DNA from: Pseudomonas purpurea
GTDB taxonomy: Bacteria; Pseudomonadota; Gammaproteobacteria; Pseudomonadales; Pseudomonadaceae
Reading direction: 5' to 3'
DNA: 64,000 nt
Assembly (NCBI RefSeq): GCF_039908635.1
Contig: NZ_CP150918.1
Location: 1,550,001 to 1,614,000 of the forward strand
Shown: one piece after another, positions 1 through 8,836 of the stretch
Layout of the letters: each line of letters begins with the position of its first letter
Position numbering within the stretch: the stretch's first letter is position 1
Position numbers and translations under genes: made by a program
The notes under the pieces: generated by a model
Seen by the model: the letters and a program-made list of their open reading frames with translations, nothing else
Told to the model about the DNA's origin: nothing
Databases searched by the model: none

Positions 1-467
1 GGCTGGGGATGTTGTTCGGCTGGTGACGGTCGATGTCGGCCCTGGCTCAGCGTCGAGCGGCCGACGGTGCTGGAATCGACTTCGGTGCCGGTGCCGATCA
101 CGCTTTGGGCGTCGAGTTGCAGGGCGCCGCCGCTGCTGGTGGTGCTGTCTTCCTGTGGGCGTACGACGTAGGTCTGGTCGATTTTGATCAGGCTGAAATT
201 GCTCTTGTCCAGCAACTGGCGGATCGCCGTTTCAGGGCTGAAGTTGCCGTCGATGGCCGGGGCCTTGATGTTGCGCAGCAATTCTTCATCGAACAGCAAC
301 TGGATCTTCGCCTGCTGGGCGATCTGGCTCAGCGAGCTGGCCAGCGGTTGGGCGGGCAGGTGCAGGCTGATCGATTCGGCATGGGCGTTGAGGCTGAACG
401 CCAGGCAGGTGGCGATCAGGGTCGGTCGGATGCAGAGGTGCTGGAAATGATGAGACGCGCGAAACAT
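1..467 (-). CDS. TonB-dependent siderophore-type receptor, N-terminal part (runs off the left edge; apparent frameshift)
   Basis: This is the N-terminal part of an outer-membrane receptor of the transducer type. It has a signal peptide of about 30 residues ending at NAHA. An STN domain follows at about residues 32-85 (the part that talks to a FecR anti-sigma factor), and then the typical linker toward the plug (GTGTEVDSSTVGRSTLSQ). The start at 467 is preceded by a GGGGGA ribosome site. After STLSQ the expected ADIDRHQPNNIPS is found only after removing one base from the CCC at 40-42, so the frame is broken as sequenced. It lies directly downstream of a sigma/anti-sigma pair on the same strand, as in Fec-type systems. 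The ligand, presumably a ferric siderophore, cannot be read from this fragment. Confidence 0.85.
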   Translation of the reverse strand, partial: MFRASHHFQHLCIRPTLIATCLAFSLNAHAESISLHLPAQPLASSLSQIAQQAKIQLLFDEELLRNIKAPAIDGNFSPETAIRQLLDKSNFSLIKIDQTYVVRPQEDSTTSSGGALQLDAQSVIGTGTEVDSSTVGRSTLSQGRHRPSPAEQHPQ

Positions 468-551
468 TAAATCCCCCAGGGCGGCCAAAGGCCAAAAAGG
501 CGTACGTGAACAACGCAGACGGGAGGAAGACGCGGCAGAGAAAAAAAACCT

Positions 552-580
552 CACATGCAAATGAAAAATATTCGCATGTG
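552..580. promoter_or_regulatory. Inverted repeat between the FecR gene and the TonB receptor gene
   Basis: CACATGC at 552-558 is mirrored by GCATGTG at 574-580, with an AT-rich loop of about 15 bases. It lies in the 118-bp gap upstream of the receptor start. On the minus strand the loop includes an AT-rich stretch loosely like a Fur or FecI-type promoter region. It could be an iron-responsive promoter element or a weak terminator; the sequence alone does not decide. Confidence 0.4.
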
Positions 581-585
581 GGTGT

Positions 586-1557
586 TTAGCGGCGGGCTTC
601 GATCCGCAGTTGCCCGTCGGCCAGCGTCACGGTTTTTACCGGGATCAGTGCTGGCAACGCTTTGATCAGCGCGTCCGGGTCGTTCACATCGAGATTGCCC
701 GAGACCTTGAAACGCCCCAGCGGACCGTCGGCCAGCAGCACCGGTTTGGCGCGGTAGAGGTTCAATTCGTCGACCAGGCTGGCCAGTTCACGGTTGCGAA
801 ACGCCAGGTGGCCGCTGCGCCAGTCCGCCACTGCGCCTTCGCCCAGGGTTTGCTGTTGCAGCGTGCCCTTGAGGTAGTCGTAACTGGCCTGTTGCTGCGC
901 GCCGAGCAAGGTCGACGTCGCGGTTTTGTTGTCTGGAGTGAACGCGACCTGACCGTGAGCGACGCTGACCACCAGTTGCTTTTGACCCCGACGCACATCG
1001 AACCCGGTGCCGACCACTCGCACATTGGCTTCACCGGCGTGCACCCACAGCGGGCGTTCCTTGTCCGGGGCGACCTCCAGGTAGACCTGGCCCAGTTCGA
1101 GGTAAATGTTGCGTTGATGGTTGTTGAAGTCGATGCGCAGCCGGGTGTTGGCGTTGACGTACAAGGTGGTGCCGTCGGGCAGGCTGAAGGTGCGCGAGCC
1201 TTTGGCCTGCGCCGCGACCTGCTGTTCATAAGCGGCATGGGGCGTACCGAGGTTGAGCGTCAACACGGCGCACACCAGTGCTGCGGCAATCGCCAGGGTC
1301 GGGCGCCAGGACGGTTTTTTTCGCACAGGCAGCGGCACCGGTTTGTCGAGTTGCTGCAACTCGGCGAGGTCGGCCCACAACTGTTCGAACTCGGCATAGG
1401 CCTTGGCGTGCGCAGGCTCGGTCATCCAGCGACCGAACGCTTTACGGGTATCGCGGTGGTGGTCGTTGCGGTTGCGGGCGAACCAGCTGGCGGCCTGGGC
1501 ATCGACGCTGCTGCTGTCGATGTCGTTGTCGCGCTCGATGCCGGGATGGCGGGTCAT
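586..1557 (-). CDS. FecR-family anti-sigma factor
   Basis: A 323-residue inner-membrane regulator that holds the neighbouring ECF sigma factor and receives the signal from the receptor's STN domain. The cytoplasmic N-terminal FecR_N segment (about residues 20-62, AASWFARNR ... AKAYAEFEQLW) precedes one transmembrane helix at about 87-103. A periplasmic FecR domain then covers about 115-215 (FSLPDGTTLYVNANTRL) and a C-terminal secretin/STN-like part ends the protein. The chosen ATG at 1557 overlaps the sigma-factor stop as ATGA, indicating translational coupling; an upstream in-frame start would lie inside the sigma gene. Its length is normal for the family. The signal ligand is unknown. Confidence 0.93.
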   Translation of the reverse strand: MTRHPGIERDNDIDSSSVDAQAASWFARNRNDHHRDTRKAFGRWMTEPAHAKAYAEFEQLWADLAELQQLDKPVPLPVRKKPSWRPTLAIAAALVCAVLTLNLGTPHAAYEQQVAAQAKGSRTFSLPDGTTLYVNANTRLRIDFNNHQRNIYLELGQVYLEVAPDKERPLWVHAGEANVRVVGTGFDVRRGQKQLVVSVAHGQVAFTPDNKTATSTLLGAQQQASYDYLKGTLQQQTLGEGAVADWRSGHLAFRNRELASLVDELNLYRAKPVLLADGPLGRFKVSGNLDVNDPDALIKALPALIPVKTVTLADGQLRIEARR

Positions 1558-2093
1558 TCTGGCTGCTCCATGCCGTTTTCTCGTTGTAGGCGCTGCTTGC
1601 AATGCAACAGGGCAAAGGCAATGTGTTTTTCCACCATGCTGATGGAAATCCCCATGCGCGCAGCAATCTGCGCCTGGCTCAAGCCTTCGAAGCGGTGCAG
1701 CATAAGGGCTTCGCGGCGTCGGGGCGAGAGTTCGGCAAGGACTTCTTTCAACTGTTCGAGGCGTTGCAGGTGTTGAGCGGCGGCCATGGGGTCGTTTTTT
1801 CCGTCACAGGCAGGTTCCGCGTCGCTTTGGGCTTGCTCGTCGTGAACCCCATGGCGGACTTTTTGCCGGCGCCAGTGATCACGCAACACGTTGCGCGCCA
1901 TCTGGAACAAAAAGGCGCGCGGCTGTTCGACCTTGGCCCGGTCGCGGTAATCGAGCCATTGGGTGAAGACGTCCTGGGTCATGTCTGCCGCATCACTGGC
2001 GTTGTCCGTGCGCTTGCGCAGGTAATGCAGAATGTCTGCATAGAACCCGCGAAACGAGTCCGCCGACAGTGGGTCGGGCTTGAGGAGAGACAT
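1554..2093 (-). CDS. ECF sigma factor, FecI type
   Basis: A 179-residue sigma-70 family ECF factor. Region 2 contains the DMTQDVFTQWLDY stretch and the ARNVLRDHWRR segment. Region 4 contains LSPRRREALMLHRFEGLSQ followed by the helix-turn-helix AQIAARMGISISMVEKHI. The start at 2093 has an upstream AGGA-type ribosome site, and a longer reading frame upstream lacks sigma-like sequence. It is expected to drive transcription of the adjacent TonB receptor in response to its ligand. It is translationally coupled to the downstream fecR-like gene, and a Fur-box-like sequence lies just upstream. Confidence 0.95.
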   Translation of the reverse strand: MSLLKPDPLSADSFRGFYADILHYLRKRTDNASDAADMTQDVFTQWLDYRDRAKVEQPRAFLFQMARNVLRDHWRRQKVRHGVHDEQAQSDAEPACDGKNDPMAAAQHLQRLEQLKEVLAELSPRRREALMLHRFEGLSQAQIAARMGISISMVEKHIAFALLHCKQRLQRENGMEQPE

Positions 2094-2129
2094 GGATATC
2101 CTTCTTGACGAAGCGGGCGCAGAAAAGTC

Positions 2130-2148
2130 GCGAATGATATCGAGAATT
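2130..2148 (-). promoter_or_regulatory. Putative Fur box upstream of the ECF sigma gene
   Basis: The stretch contains AATGAT and GAGAATTAT elements and, by hand alignment, matches the 19-bp Fur consensus at 11 positions. It lies about 40-55 bp upstream of the sigma-factor start, where Fur normally represses FecI-type genes. The match is imperfect. Confidence 0.4.
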
Positions 2149-2263
2149 ATTGCTATTTGTCTCCTGGCAAATAAACACTTTATCGAGGAAGTGGATAAAC
2201 ACCGCAGACGGTCTTTACTCACTGGGCATCCTTCACGCCCGATCAATCGACAGGAGTAGACGC

Positions 2264-2608
2264 ATGTCCGGATGGTATGAGTTGAGTAAGAGCAGCAATG
2301 GCCAGTTCCGCTTTGTCCTGAAAGCGGCCAACGCCGAAACCATTCTCACCAGCGAGCTGTACACCACACGCGCGGCCGCCGACGGCGGCATCGCGTCCGT
2401 TCAGACCAACAGCCCGCTGGATGAACGCTACGACAAGAAGACCACCAAGGATGGTCATCCGTACTTCAACCTCAAGGCGGCCAATCATCAAATCATCGGC
2501 AGCAGCGAGTCGTATTCTTCCGAGGCGGCACGGGACAAAGGCATCGCCAGCGTCAAGACCAACGGCCCGACCACGGTGATCAAGGACAAGACCTTGCCGG
2601 TGCTGTGA
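2264..2608 (+). CDS. YegP-family protein with two DUF1508 repeats
   Basis: A 114-residue protein made of two copies of the DUF1508 beta-strand/helix module. The first (about residues 10-57) has GQFRFVLKAANAETILTSE and GIASVQTNS. The second (about 62-108) has HPYFNLKAANHQIIGSSE and GIASVKTNG. The ATG at 2264 follows an AGGAG at 2251-2255. Family members are small cytoplasmic proteins of unknown biochemical role, widespread in proteobacteria. A single-domain relative is encoded at 60292-60483. Confidence 0.9.
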   Translation: MSGWYELSKSSNGQFRFVLKAANAETILTSELYTTRAAADGGIASVQTNSPLDERYDKKTTKDGHPYFNLKAANHQIIGSSESYSSEAARDKGIASVKTNGPTTVIKDKTLPVL

Positions 2609-2636
2609 AGACACCCTCCAAACCCGATGCCAATCC

Positions 2637-2745
2637 CTGTGGGAGCGAGCGTGCTCGCGATGAGGCCATAACATTCAACATTGATGTTGACTGACTGATG
2701 GGCCGACATCGTCGGAACGCCGCCCGGAGCAGGCTCGCTCCCACG
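2637..2745. repeat. Paired REP element (inverted pair 1)
   Basis: A REP copy reading TGTGGGAGCGAGCGTGCTCG (from 2639) is followed by its inverse, GGAGCAGGCTCGCTCCCAC, near 2725-2743. This is the usual Pseudomonas REP hairpin core. The pair sits in the gap between the yegP-like gene and the convergent DapA-like gene. Confidence 0.8.
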
Positions 2746-2755
2746 GGTGCAAAGA

Positions 2756-3643
2756 TCAGCGCAAGGTTTTCAGCAACGCTTGCAGTTGATTGCACCCGGC
2801 TTCACCCAGTGGGAACACGGGCAGGCGTGGGTCACCCGCTTCCAGCCCGGTCATGCGCAGGCCGGCCTTGATGGTCGCCGGCAAACCGCCCTTGAGGATG
2901 AAGTCCAGCAGCGGCAATTGGCGGTAGAACAGCTCCCGCGCCTTGCCCAGATCGTTGGCCAGCACGGCTTGATACAGGTCGCCGTTGAGCTGCGGAATCA
3001 GGTTCGGCGCGGCGGTGCACCAACCTTTGGCGCCGGCCGCGAAGGCTTCCAGGGCCAACGGGTTGCAACCGTTGTAGAACGGCACCTGAGCGTCGCCCAG
3101 CAGTTGCAGCTTGTGCATGCGCTGGATGTCGCCGGTGCTTTCCTTGACCATGGTCACGTTTTCCACGGCGTTGAAAATCCGCAGGATCAGCTCCACCGAC
3201 ATGTCGGTGCCGCTGGTGGCCGGGTTGTTGTAGAGCATGATCGGCACACCGACGCTTTCGCCGATGGCGCGGTAGTGAGCCAGGATTTCCGCTTCGCTGA
3301 GCTTCCAGTAGGACGCTGGCAGTACCATCACCACGTCTGCGCCGTGAGCTTCGGCGAAACGTGCGCGACGCACGGCTTTGGCGGTGGTCAGGTCGGACAC
3401 GCTGACGATGGTCGGCACGCGCTTGGCCACGTGCTGGATGCTGAACTCGCTGACCGCGTCCCACTCTGCATCGCTCAAATAGGCCCCTTCGCCAGTGCTG
3501 CCCAGCGGGGCGATGGCGTGTACGCCGCTGTCGATCAGGCGGTCGATGGAGCGGCCCAGTGCGTCGAGGTCCAGCGCCTCGCCGTTGGCACTGAACGGGG
3601 TGATGGTGTAGCCGATGATGCCGTGAATAGATGGGTTAGACAT
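2756..3643 (-). CDS. Dihydrodipicolinate synthase/N-acetylneuraminate lyase family protein
   Basis: A 295-residue class I aldolase-fold (TIM-barrel) lyase or dehydratase. The family GSTGE motif lies at residues 48-52, the catalytic tyrosine is Y138 (MLYNNPATSG) and the Schiff-base lysine is K167 (VKEST). It is not the biosynthetic DapA, since a canonical dapA is present at 49071. Its place beside a class II aldolase gene on the same strand and a divergent XRE-cupin regulator suggests a catabolic role on an oxo-acid or sugar acid. The true substrate is not visible. The start ATG at 3643 has a GGAGA ribosome site. Confidence 0.9.
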   Translation of the reverse strand: MSNPSIHGIIGYTITPFSANGEALDLDALGRSIDRLIDSGVHAIAPLGSTGEGAYLSDAEWDAVSEFSIQHVAKRVPTIVSVSDLTTAKAVRRARFAEAHGADVVMVLPASYWKLSEAEILAHYRAIGESVGVPIMLYNNPATSGTDMSVELILRIFNAVENVTMVKESTGDIQRMHKLQLLGDAQVPFYNGCNPLALEAFAAGAKGWCTAAPNLIPQLNGDLYQAVLANDLGKARELFYRQLPLLDFILKGGLPATIKAGLRMTGLEAGDPRLPVFPLGEAGCNQLQALLKTLR

Positions 3644-3673
3644 GCTGTCTCTCCATTGAGCAAATGAGTGGGT

Positions 3674-4456
3674 TCAGTTCAGGCAATCGGCGTGTTGACG
3701 CAGGTTCTGCCGAGCGTAGTAGTTGAACGCGGCGCCGTGGCGCTTGGGCTTGGAAATCCAGTCATGGGCTTCGCGGCCCAACGCCGGCAGAATCGGTTTG
3801 ACCTCACCGGCCGACATGGCCAGCAACTGCAACTTGGCGGCACGCTCGATCAATTGCGCGATGACGCAGGCTTCCTCGATGGTCCGCCCGCTCGACAACT
3901 GACCGTGGTGGGAAAGCAGAATCGCACGCTTGTCGCCCAGGGCCCCGGCGATGATTTCGCCTTCTTCATTACCGACCGGCACACCCGGCCAGGCTTCCAG
4001 GAACGCGCAATCTTCGTAGAGCGGGCAGAGGTCCATGTGGGAGATTTCCAGCGGCACTTCCAGCATCGACAGCGCCGCCACGTGGGTCGGGTGGGTGTGG
4101 ATAATGCAGTTCACGTCCGGGCGGGCGCGGTATACCCAGCTATGGAAACGGTTGGCCGGGTTCGGCATGCCGTGACCTTCCAGCACTTCGAGGTCTTCGT
4201 TGACCAGCAGCAGGTTACTCGCGGTGATTTCATCGAAACCCAGGCCCAGTTGCTGGGTGTAGTAGGTGCCAGGTTGCGGCCCGCGGGCCGTGATTTGCCC
4301 GGCCAGGCCGGAGTCGTGGCCGTTCTCGAACAGGATGCGGCACGTCAGCGCCAGCTTTTGCCGGTCGGTCCACGTATTATCCGCCAGCGTGCTTTGCATC
4401 TGCGAAAGCGCCTGCTTGATGAGTTGGTCTTTGGGTAGTGCTAATGTCTTGGCCAT
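3674..4456 (-). CDS. Class II aldolase/adducin-family protein
   Basis: A 260-residue protein covering the full class II aldolase/adducin domain. The metal-binding histidines are visible as HTHPTH and in SHHGQ, with the upstream GRGPQPGTYYTQ-type substrate region. The start MAKTLALPKD at 4456 was preferred over an in-frame start seven codons upstream because it has an AGGACA ribosome-site-like sequence. It is followed 30 bp later by the DapA-like gene, so the two are probably one operon. Substrates of this family are small phosphorylated or free sugar acids; none can be assigned here. Confidence 0.9.
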   Translation of the reverse strand: MAKTLALPKDQLIKQALSQMQSTLADNTWTDRQKLALTCRILFENGHDSGLAGQITARGPQPGTYYTQQLGLGFDEITASNLLLVNEDLEVLEGHGMPNPANRFHSWVYRARPDVNCIIHTHPTHVAALSMLEVPLEISHMDLCPLYEDCAFLEAWPGVPVGNEEGEIIAGALGDKRAILLSHHGQLSSGRTIEEACVIAQLIERAAKLQLLAMSAGEVKPILPALGREAHDWISKPKRHGAAFNYYARQNLRQHADCLN

Positions 4457-4534
4457 ATCGGGTGTCCTTCGCAGCAATCAATGGACGTCTGGTTTGCTTC
4501 TCCCGCTGCTTGGTAGGTCGTGGGGCGAGAGCAA

Positions 4535-4570
4535 ATGACACTAATGATGCTATATGACACTTTGTGTCAT
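4535..4570. promoter_or_regulatory. Operator-like palindrome between the XRE-cupin and aldolase genes
   Basis: A perfect 17-bp palindrome, ATGACACTTTGTGTCAT, occupies 4554-4570. A direct copy of its left half, ATGACAC, lies at 4535-4541, so the two half-sites begin 19 bp apart on the same face of the helix. It is in the divergent promoter region and is the natural candidate site for the adjacent XRE-cupin regulator. Confidence 0.7.
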
Positions 4571-4615
4571 TGGCAAGGGCCAATTGTTGTCTCCTTGATG
4601 GATTAATCGCTGCAC

Positions 4616-5158
4616 ATGTCTATCCGTTTGAAATTACTGCGAAAAAAACTGGGTGTGACCCTGGAAGCCCTGGCCGAGAAATCCGGCATGACCAAGAGTT
4701 ATCTGTCGAAAGTCGAACGCGGGTTGAACACCCCGTCGATTGCGGCCGCGCTGAAACTGGCCAAGGCGTTGAACGTCAAGGTCGAGGAATTGTTCTCCGA
4801 GGACAACGTCAGCCTCGACAGCTACAGCCTGGTGCGCAGTGACGAGCGCCAGTCGCTGGCGGCCAATGACCAGACGCCGGGTTACGCCGTGCTGGCCCAT
4901 CAGGTCAGCGAGCGTAGCCTGTTGCCGTTCATCATCTATCCGCCCCGGGAGTTCAGCGACAAGACCTTCAAGGAGCATTTGGGCGAAGAGTTTCTGTTCG
5001 TCCACGAAGGTCAGGTTGAAGTCGACTTCATGAGCGAACGGGTGATTTTGAATCGCGGGGACGCGCTGCACTTCAATGCCCAGAAACCGCACCGCATTCG
5101 TTCGGTGGGCGAGGTGCAGGCGCAATTGCTGGTGGTGGTGCACAGCGCCGAAGAATGA
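4616..5158 (+). CDS. XRE-family transcriptional regulator with cupin domain
   Basis: A 180-residue regulator. The N-terminal HTH_3 domain (about residues 3-58) contains LRKKLGVTLEALAEKSGMT and SYLSKVERG. A C-terminal cupin domain (about 105-178) contains the HLGEEFLFVHEGQVE and GDALHFNAQKPHRI motifs, likely the ligand sensor. It is divergent from the class II aldolase/DapA-like operon and shares a promoter region with a perfect palindrome. It is therefore most likely the local regulator of that operon and of itself. The start ATG at 4616 gives the complete HTH. Confidence 0.93.
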   Translation: MSIRLKLLRKKLGVTLEALAEKSGMTKSYLSKVERGLNTPSIAAALKLAKALNVKVEELFSEDNVSLDSYSLVRSDERQSLAANDQTPGYAVLAHQVSERSLLPFIIYPPREFSDKTFKEHLGEEFLFVHEGQVEVDFMSERVILNRGDALHFNAQKPHRIRSVGEVQAQLLVVVHSAEE

Positions 5159-5195
5159 GCTGGCAGTGCAACTCCCGGCTTGAGAGTACGACTTT

Positions 5196-5328
5196 TGTGG
5201 CGAGGGAGCTTGCTCCCGCTCGGTCGCGTAGCGGCCGTAAAACCAGAATGCGCGGTGTGTCTGCCGGAACCGGGTTGCTGATTTCAGGGCTGCTTTGCAC
5301 CCCAGCGGGAGCAAGCTCCCTCGCCACA
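5196..5328. repeat. Paired REP element (inverted pair 2)
   Basis: TGTGGCGAGGGAGCTTGCTC from 5196 is mirrored by GAGCAAGCTCCCTCGCCACA ending at 5328, with about 80 bp between. This belongs to the GGCGAGGGAGCTTGCTCCC class of Pseudomonas REP, different from pair 1. It separates two convergent genes. Confidence 0.8.
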
Positions 5329-5332
5329 GGTG

Positions 5333-6352
5333 TCAGCGTTCGACCGGGACAGAAAGTGTCGGGCTACCCAGCGCATGGGTTTTGGAATCAAAAAACCTCA
5401 GCGCCACCCCGGTCCCTTCAAACACCTTCGCGTAATGCCGCTTCTGGCTCTGGATGAACGCTGCGCTGCGCGGGTAAATCGAGATCGCCACGGTCTTGGG
5501 TTTCGCCTGGCGCAGCGCATCGATGATGTGCTGGTCCTGCTTGCCCAGGCTGTGGCCGAAGAGGCACAGCGCATCGTTCTGGTCGAGCAGTTGCTGGTAG
5601 CAGAACGACAGATAGTCCGAGCTGCGAATGGTCTTCAGCTTGTCTTCGCAAGGGCCTTCGCTGACGAACAACGGCACATCGTCCAGGGTCTTGATCGTGT
5701 TGTTGATCGCAAAACTGCCGAGCAATGTGCCCTCGGTCGACATCAGTTTACGCGCCGTACCGTCCTGGTTACGCACCAGGTGCAAGCCGCCGTGCAGGTA
5801 CAGCATCCGGGTTTTATCGGTGGCGCTGGCACTCAGTTCAAAGCGCGGCTCGCTGCCCTGAAACAGGTCGTCGATGGCGTCGGGGTTGTGCTGGATCGCC
5901 CAGTAGTTCAGCAGGTCGTAATTGGTGGTGAACACCGTTGAGTAGGTGCGTAATTCCTGATGGATCGCCGCCAGGCTCGACGCCTGCACCAGGCGCCACG
6001 GAATATGCACCGCATGCACAGTGTTGATCAGCGCTTCCTTGATCGCGTAGTAGCGATTGCGTGGTGCGGCCGAGCTGACGGCCAGGGCCTTGTTGACGCG
6101 GCTGGTGGTTTTCAGCGCGCTCAACACCTGCTCGAAACTGCGGGTCTGCATCGCGTCAAACACGCTCAGCTCGGATTGGCTCAGAGGTTTCTCTTCGACT
6201 GTGCGGGCATTCTCGAACAGCGAGTCGTAACCGAAATCGTCCCACACGGCGCGGCTGGCACCATTGCCCACCAGCAAGGCGCTGAACGGGACGGTTGCGC
6301 GCAGAGCGTTCCAGTCTTCAAGTCGGGCATCAAATTCCTGGAAATCGGTCAT
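5333..6352 (-). CDS. DUF4917 family protein with SIR2-like motifs
   Basis: A 339-residue cytoplasmic protein that I recognise as DUF4917. The motifs visible in order look like a SIR2-type NAD-binding fold: LLVGNGAS at 27-33, FTTNYD at 141-146, LYLHGG at 184-189 and LCLFGHSLG with a following DQH at 262-275. SIR2-like enzymes include deacylases and the NAD-degrading effectors of several anti-phage systems, but DUF4917 itself has no established function that I know. It is a single gene without an evident partner, between a REP pair and an alcohol dehydrogenase gene. Function remains open. Confidence 0.8.
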   Translation of the reverse strand: MTDFQEFDARLEDWNALRATVPFSALLVGNGASRAVWDDFGYDSLFENARTVEEKPLSQSELSVFDAMQTRSFEQVLSALKTTSRVNKALAVSSAAPRNRYYAIKEALINTVHAVHIPWRLVQASSLAAIHQELRTYSTVFTTNYDLLNYWAIQHNPDAIDDLFQGSEPRFELSASATDKTRMLYLHGGLHLVRNQDGTARKLMSTEGTLLGSFAINNTIKTLDDVPLFVSEGPCEDKLKTIRSSDYLSFCYQQLLDQNDALCLFGHSLGKQDQHIIDALRQAKPKTVAISIYPRSAAFIQSQKRHYAKVFEGTGVALRFFDSKTHALGSPTLSVPVER

Positions 6353-6507
6353 TGCGTTCGTCGTCTCACGGCAGAAGTGGGGCAGGGCGCAGACTTTATC
6401 ACGACGGGGTGTTGAGCCAGATCAACATGCGTCGTGACTGATCGGTCGATCCTTTGCATATCCGCTGAATCGGGGTTGTCGGTTCGGCCCATCGAAGAGG
6501 ATTCGTC

Positions 6508-7656
6508 ATGACCAGCACTTTTTTCATTCCCGCCGTCAACATCATGGGCAGCGGTTGCCTCGACGAAGCCATGATCGCTATTCGCAACTATGGGTTTCGC
6601 AAAGCGCTGATCGTGACAGACGCAGGGTTGGCCAAGGCTGGCGTGGCGACATTGATTGCTGAAAAACTGGCGATGCAGGACATCGACTCGGTGGTCTTCG
6701 ATGGCGCCAAGCCGAACCCGAGCATCGCCAACGTCGAGAGCGGCCTGGAACTGCTCGCCAACAGCCAATGCGATTTCGTGGTGTCGCTGGGCGGCGGCTC
6801 GCCCCACGACTGCGCCAAGGGCATTGCCCTGTGCGCCACCAACGGCGGGCATATCCGTGACTACGAAGGTGTCGATCAGTCGACCAAGCCGCAGCTGCCG
6901 CTGGTCTCCATCAACACCACCGCCGGCACTGCCAGCGAGATGACCCGGTTCTGCATCATCACCGACGAAGCGCGCCACGTGAAAATGGCCATCGTCGATC
7001 GCAACGTCACGCCGCTGTTGTCGGTCAATGACCCGGCGCTGATGGTTGCCATGCCCACGGGCCTGACCGCCGCCACTGGCATGGACGCGCTGACCCATGC
7101 CATCGAAGCCTATGTGTCTACCGCCGCCACGCCGATCACGGACGCCTGCGCACTCAAGGCCATCGAGTTGATCAGCTGCAACTTGCGCCTGGCGGTGCAT
7201 GACGGCAATGACATCATCGCGCGGGAAAACATGGCCTACGCGCAGTTCCTCGCGGGCATGGCGTTCAACAACGCCTCCCTGGGGTTCGTGCATGCGATGG
7301 CGCACCAGTTGGGCGGGTTCTACGACTTGCCGCACGGCGTATGCAACGCGGTGTTGCTGCCTCACGTACAAAGTTTCAATGCGAGCGTCTGCGCCGATCG
7401 CCTGACCGACGTGGCACGAGCGCTGGACGCCGACATTCGGGGCTTCAGCCCGGAAGAAGGGGCTCAAGCCGCCATCGAGGCGATCCGCAGCCTGGCCAGG
7501 GACGTCGAGATTCCGGCCGGCCTGCGTGACCTGGGGGCCAAGTTGCAAGACATTCCGGTGCTGGCCGCCAACGCCTTGAAAGACGCGTGCGGCCTGACCA
7601 ATCCACGGGCGGCGGATCAGCGCCAGATCGAGGAGATTTTCCGCAGCGCGTTCTAA
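6508..7656 (+). CDS. yiaY: Iron-containing alcohol dehydrogenase
   Basis: A 382-residue group III (iron-dependent) NAD(P)-linked alcohol dehydrogenase. The nucleotide-binding GGGSPHD is at 95-101. The metal ligands are D193 and H197 ([10 protein letters not shown]), H262 ([10 protein letters not shown]) and H276 (LPHGVCNA). Length is normal. It resembles E. coli YiaY/FucO and the Pseudomonas Fe-ADH used on ethanol or other short alcohols; the substrate is not decided by sequence. The ATG at 6508 follows GAAGAGGA. Its stop overlaps the end of the convergent MFS gene by 4 bp. Confidence 0.93.
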   Translation: MTSTFFIPAVNIMGSGCLDEAMIAIRNYGFRKALIVTDAGLAKAGVATLIAEKLAMQDIDSVVFDGAKPNPSIANVESGLELLANSQCDFVVSLGGGSPHDCAKGIALCATNGGHIRDYEGVDQSTKPQLPLVSINTTAGTASEMTRFCIITDEARHVKMAIVDRNVTPLLSVNDPALMVAMPTGLTAATGMDALTHAIEAYVSTAATPITDACALKAIELISCNLRLAVHDGNDIIARENMAYAQFLAGMAFNNASLGFVHAMAHQLGGFYDLPHGVCNAVLLPHVQSFNASVCADRLTDVARALDADIRGFSPEEGAQAAIEAIRSLARDVEIPAGLRDLGAKLQDIPVLAANALKDACGLTNPRAADQRQIEEIFRSAF

Positions 7657-8819
7657 GCGGTTCTGCGGGCCGGCGCGAGCCTCACACAGAGCATCGCGCC
7701 GAGGGCCAGCAAGGTACACAGCAACGACAGTGGCCAGGCTTGCTGACTGGCGATCAGGCTGGCGATGCCGCCGATAACGGCCGCCATCAATTGATGAATA
7801 AAACCGCTCAGCGCCATGGCGTAGGCGCCACCGACCGGTGAACCGTTGTTGGCCAGCGACAGGCTGATGGGGTAGTTCAACGACTGGCCAAGCACTGCAA
7901 AACAGTAGGGCAGCCAGAACAGCAACGCCACCGATGTCCCCGCCACACTCCCCAGCAACATCACCGCACTGCCGGCCAACACCAGCGCCACGCCCAGCGT
8001 CATCAGCCAATGCTGACCGGTGCGCAGCACGAAGCGATTAACCCCCAACGCCCCTAGAAAGTACGCCGCGCTGATTGGCCAACCCAGCAGCCCGTATTCA
8101 ACCGCCGTCCAGTTGAATGGCCCTTGCAGAATCAGCGGTGCGGCGGTGTTGAACGCGACGATCACCCCATAGCCGAGGCCACCGGCGAGGGCCGGGAGTA
8201 AAAAGGCGCGATGGTGCAGGATGCGCCCGTAGCTCGACCAACTGGAGGATGGGCTGCTCTCGTCGGTCAGCACCGGGAACGCGACCCGCGCCACAATCAC
8301 CACCATTACCAGGCTCACGGCACCCAACAAATAGAAGATCGCGGGCCAGCCGAACGCGACCTGGATAATCGACCCCAGGTACTGGCCAATCCCCAGCGCC
8401 ACCACAAAGGAAATCGAAATCCACGACAACGCCTTGGCCAGCAGGTCACCGCGAAAACTGTCGCGAATCAGCACCCGGGCCATCACCGAAATCCCGCTGG
8501 CCCCAATGCCCTGAAGCAGCCGAAAAAACAGGAATGATTCCAGCGTCTGGCCCAAGGGCAAGGCCAGGTTGCCCAGGCCATAAATGCCGAGCGCCGCGAG
8601 CAACACCGGCTTACGCCCAAGTCGCTGACCCAGGCTGCCCCAGAACAACATCGGCAGCGCCATGCCGATCAGGTACACCGCCAACCCCCAGGAAACCTGC
8701 GAAGCCTCGGCGGACAAATGCCGGGCAATTTCCGGCAGCGCCGGCAGATAAATGCTCATGCCCAATTGGGCGAGAAAAACTGTGCTGCACGTGACGAGGA
8801 GGGTGGTGCTGCTCTTCAT
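7653..8819 (-). CDS. MFS transporter, Bcr/CflA-like drug:H+ antiporter
   Basis: A 388-residue inner-membrane protein with about 12 hydrophobic segments. The MFS loop motif is seen as [14 protein letters not shown] after the second helix, and the motif C-like stretch as [20 protein letters not shown]. These features and the length fit the DHA1 (Bcr/CflA) exporters. The substrate is unknown. It lies only 17 bp downstream of a truncated PLP-enzyme gene on the same strand, so it may once have exported that enzyme's product. Confidence 0.88.
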   Translation of the reverse strand: MKSSTTLLVTCSTVFLAQLGMSIYLPALPEIARHLSAEASQVSWGLAVYLIGMALPMLFWGSLGQRLGRKPVLLAALGIYGLGNLALPLGQTLESFLFFRLLQGIGASGISVMARVLIRDSFRGDLLAKALSWISISFVVALGIGQYLGSIIQVAFGWPAIFYLLGAVSLVMVVIVARVAFPVLTDESSPSSSWSSYGRILHHRAFLLPALAGGLGYGVIVAFNTAAPLILQGPFNWTAVEYGLLGWPISAAYFLGALGVNRFVLRTGQHWLMTLGVALVLAGSAVMLLGSVAGTSVALLFWLPYCFAVLGQSLNYPISLSLANNGSPVGGAYAMALSGFIHQLMAAVIGGIASLIASQQAWPLSLLCTLLALGAMLCVRLAPARRTA

Positions 8820-8836
8820 GGAATCATCCCTGGGTT

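Noticed and set aside
2756..3643. Calling the first DapA-like gene the lysine-pathway dapA
   Set aside because: A canonical dapA with bamC downstream is present at 49071; this copy is in a catabolic-looking context with a class II aldolase.
6349..8010. A 553-codon open frame on the minus strand
   Set aside because: Antisense to the iron-dependent alcohol dehydrogenase, whose active-site residues are all visible on the plus strand.
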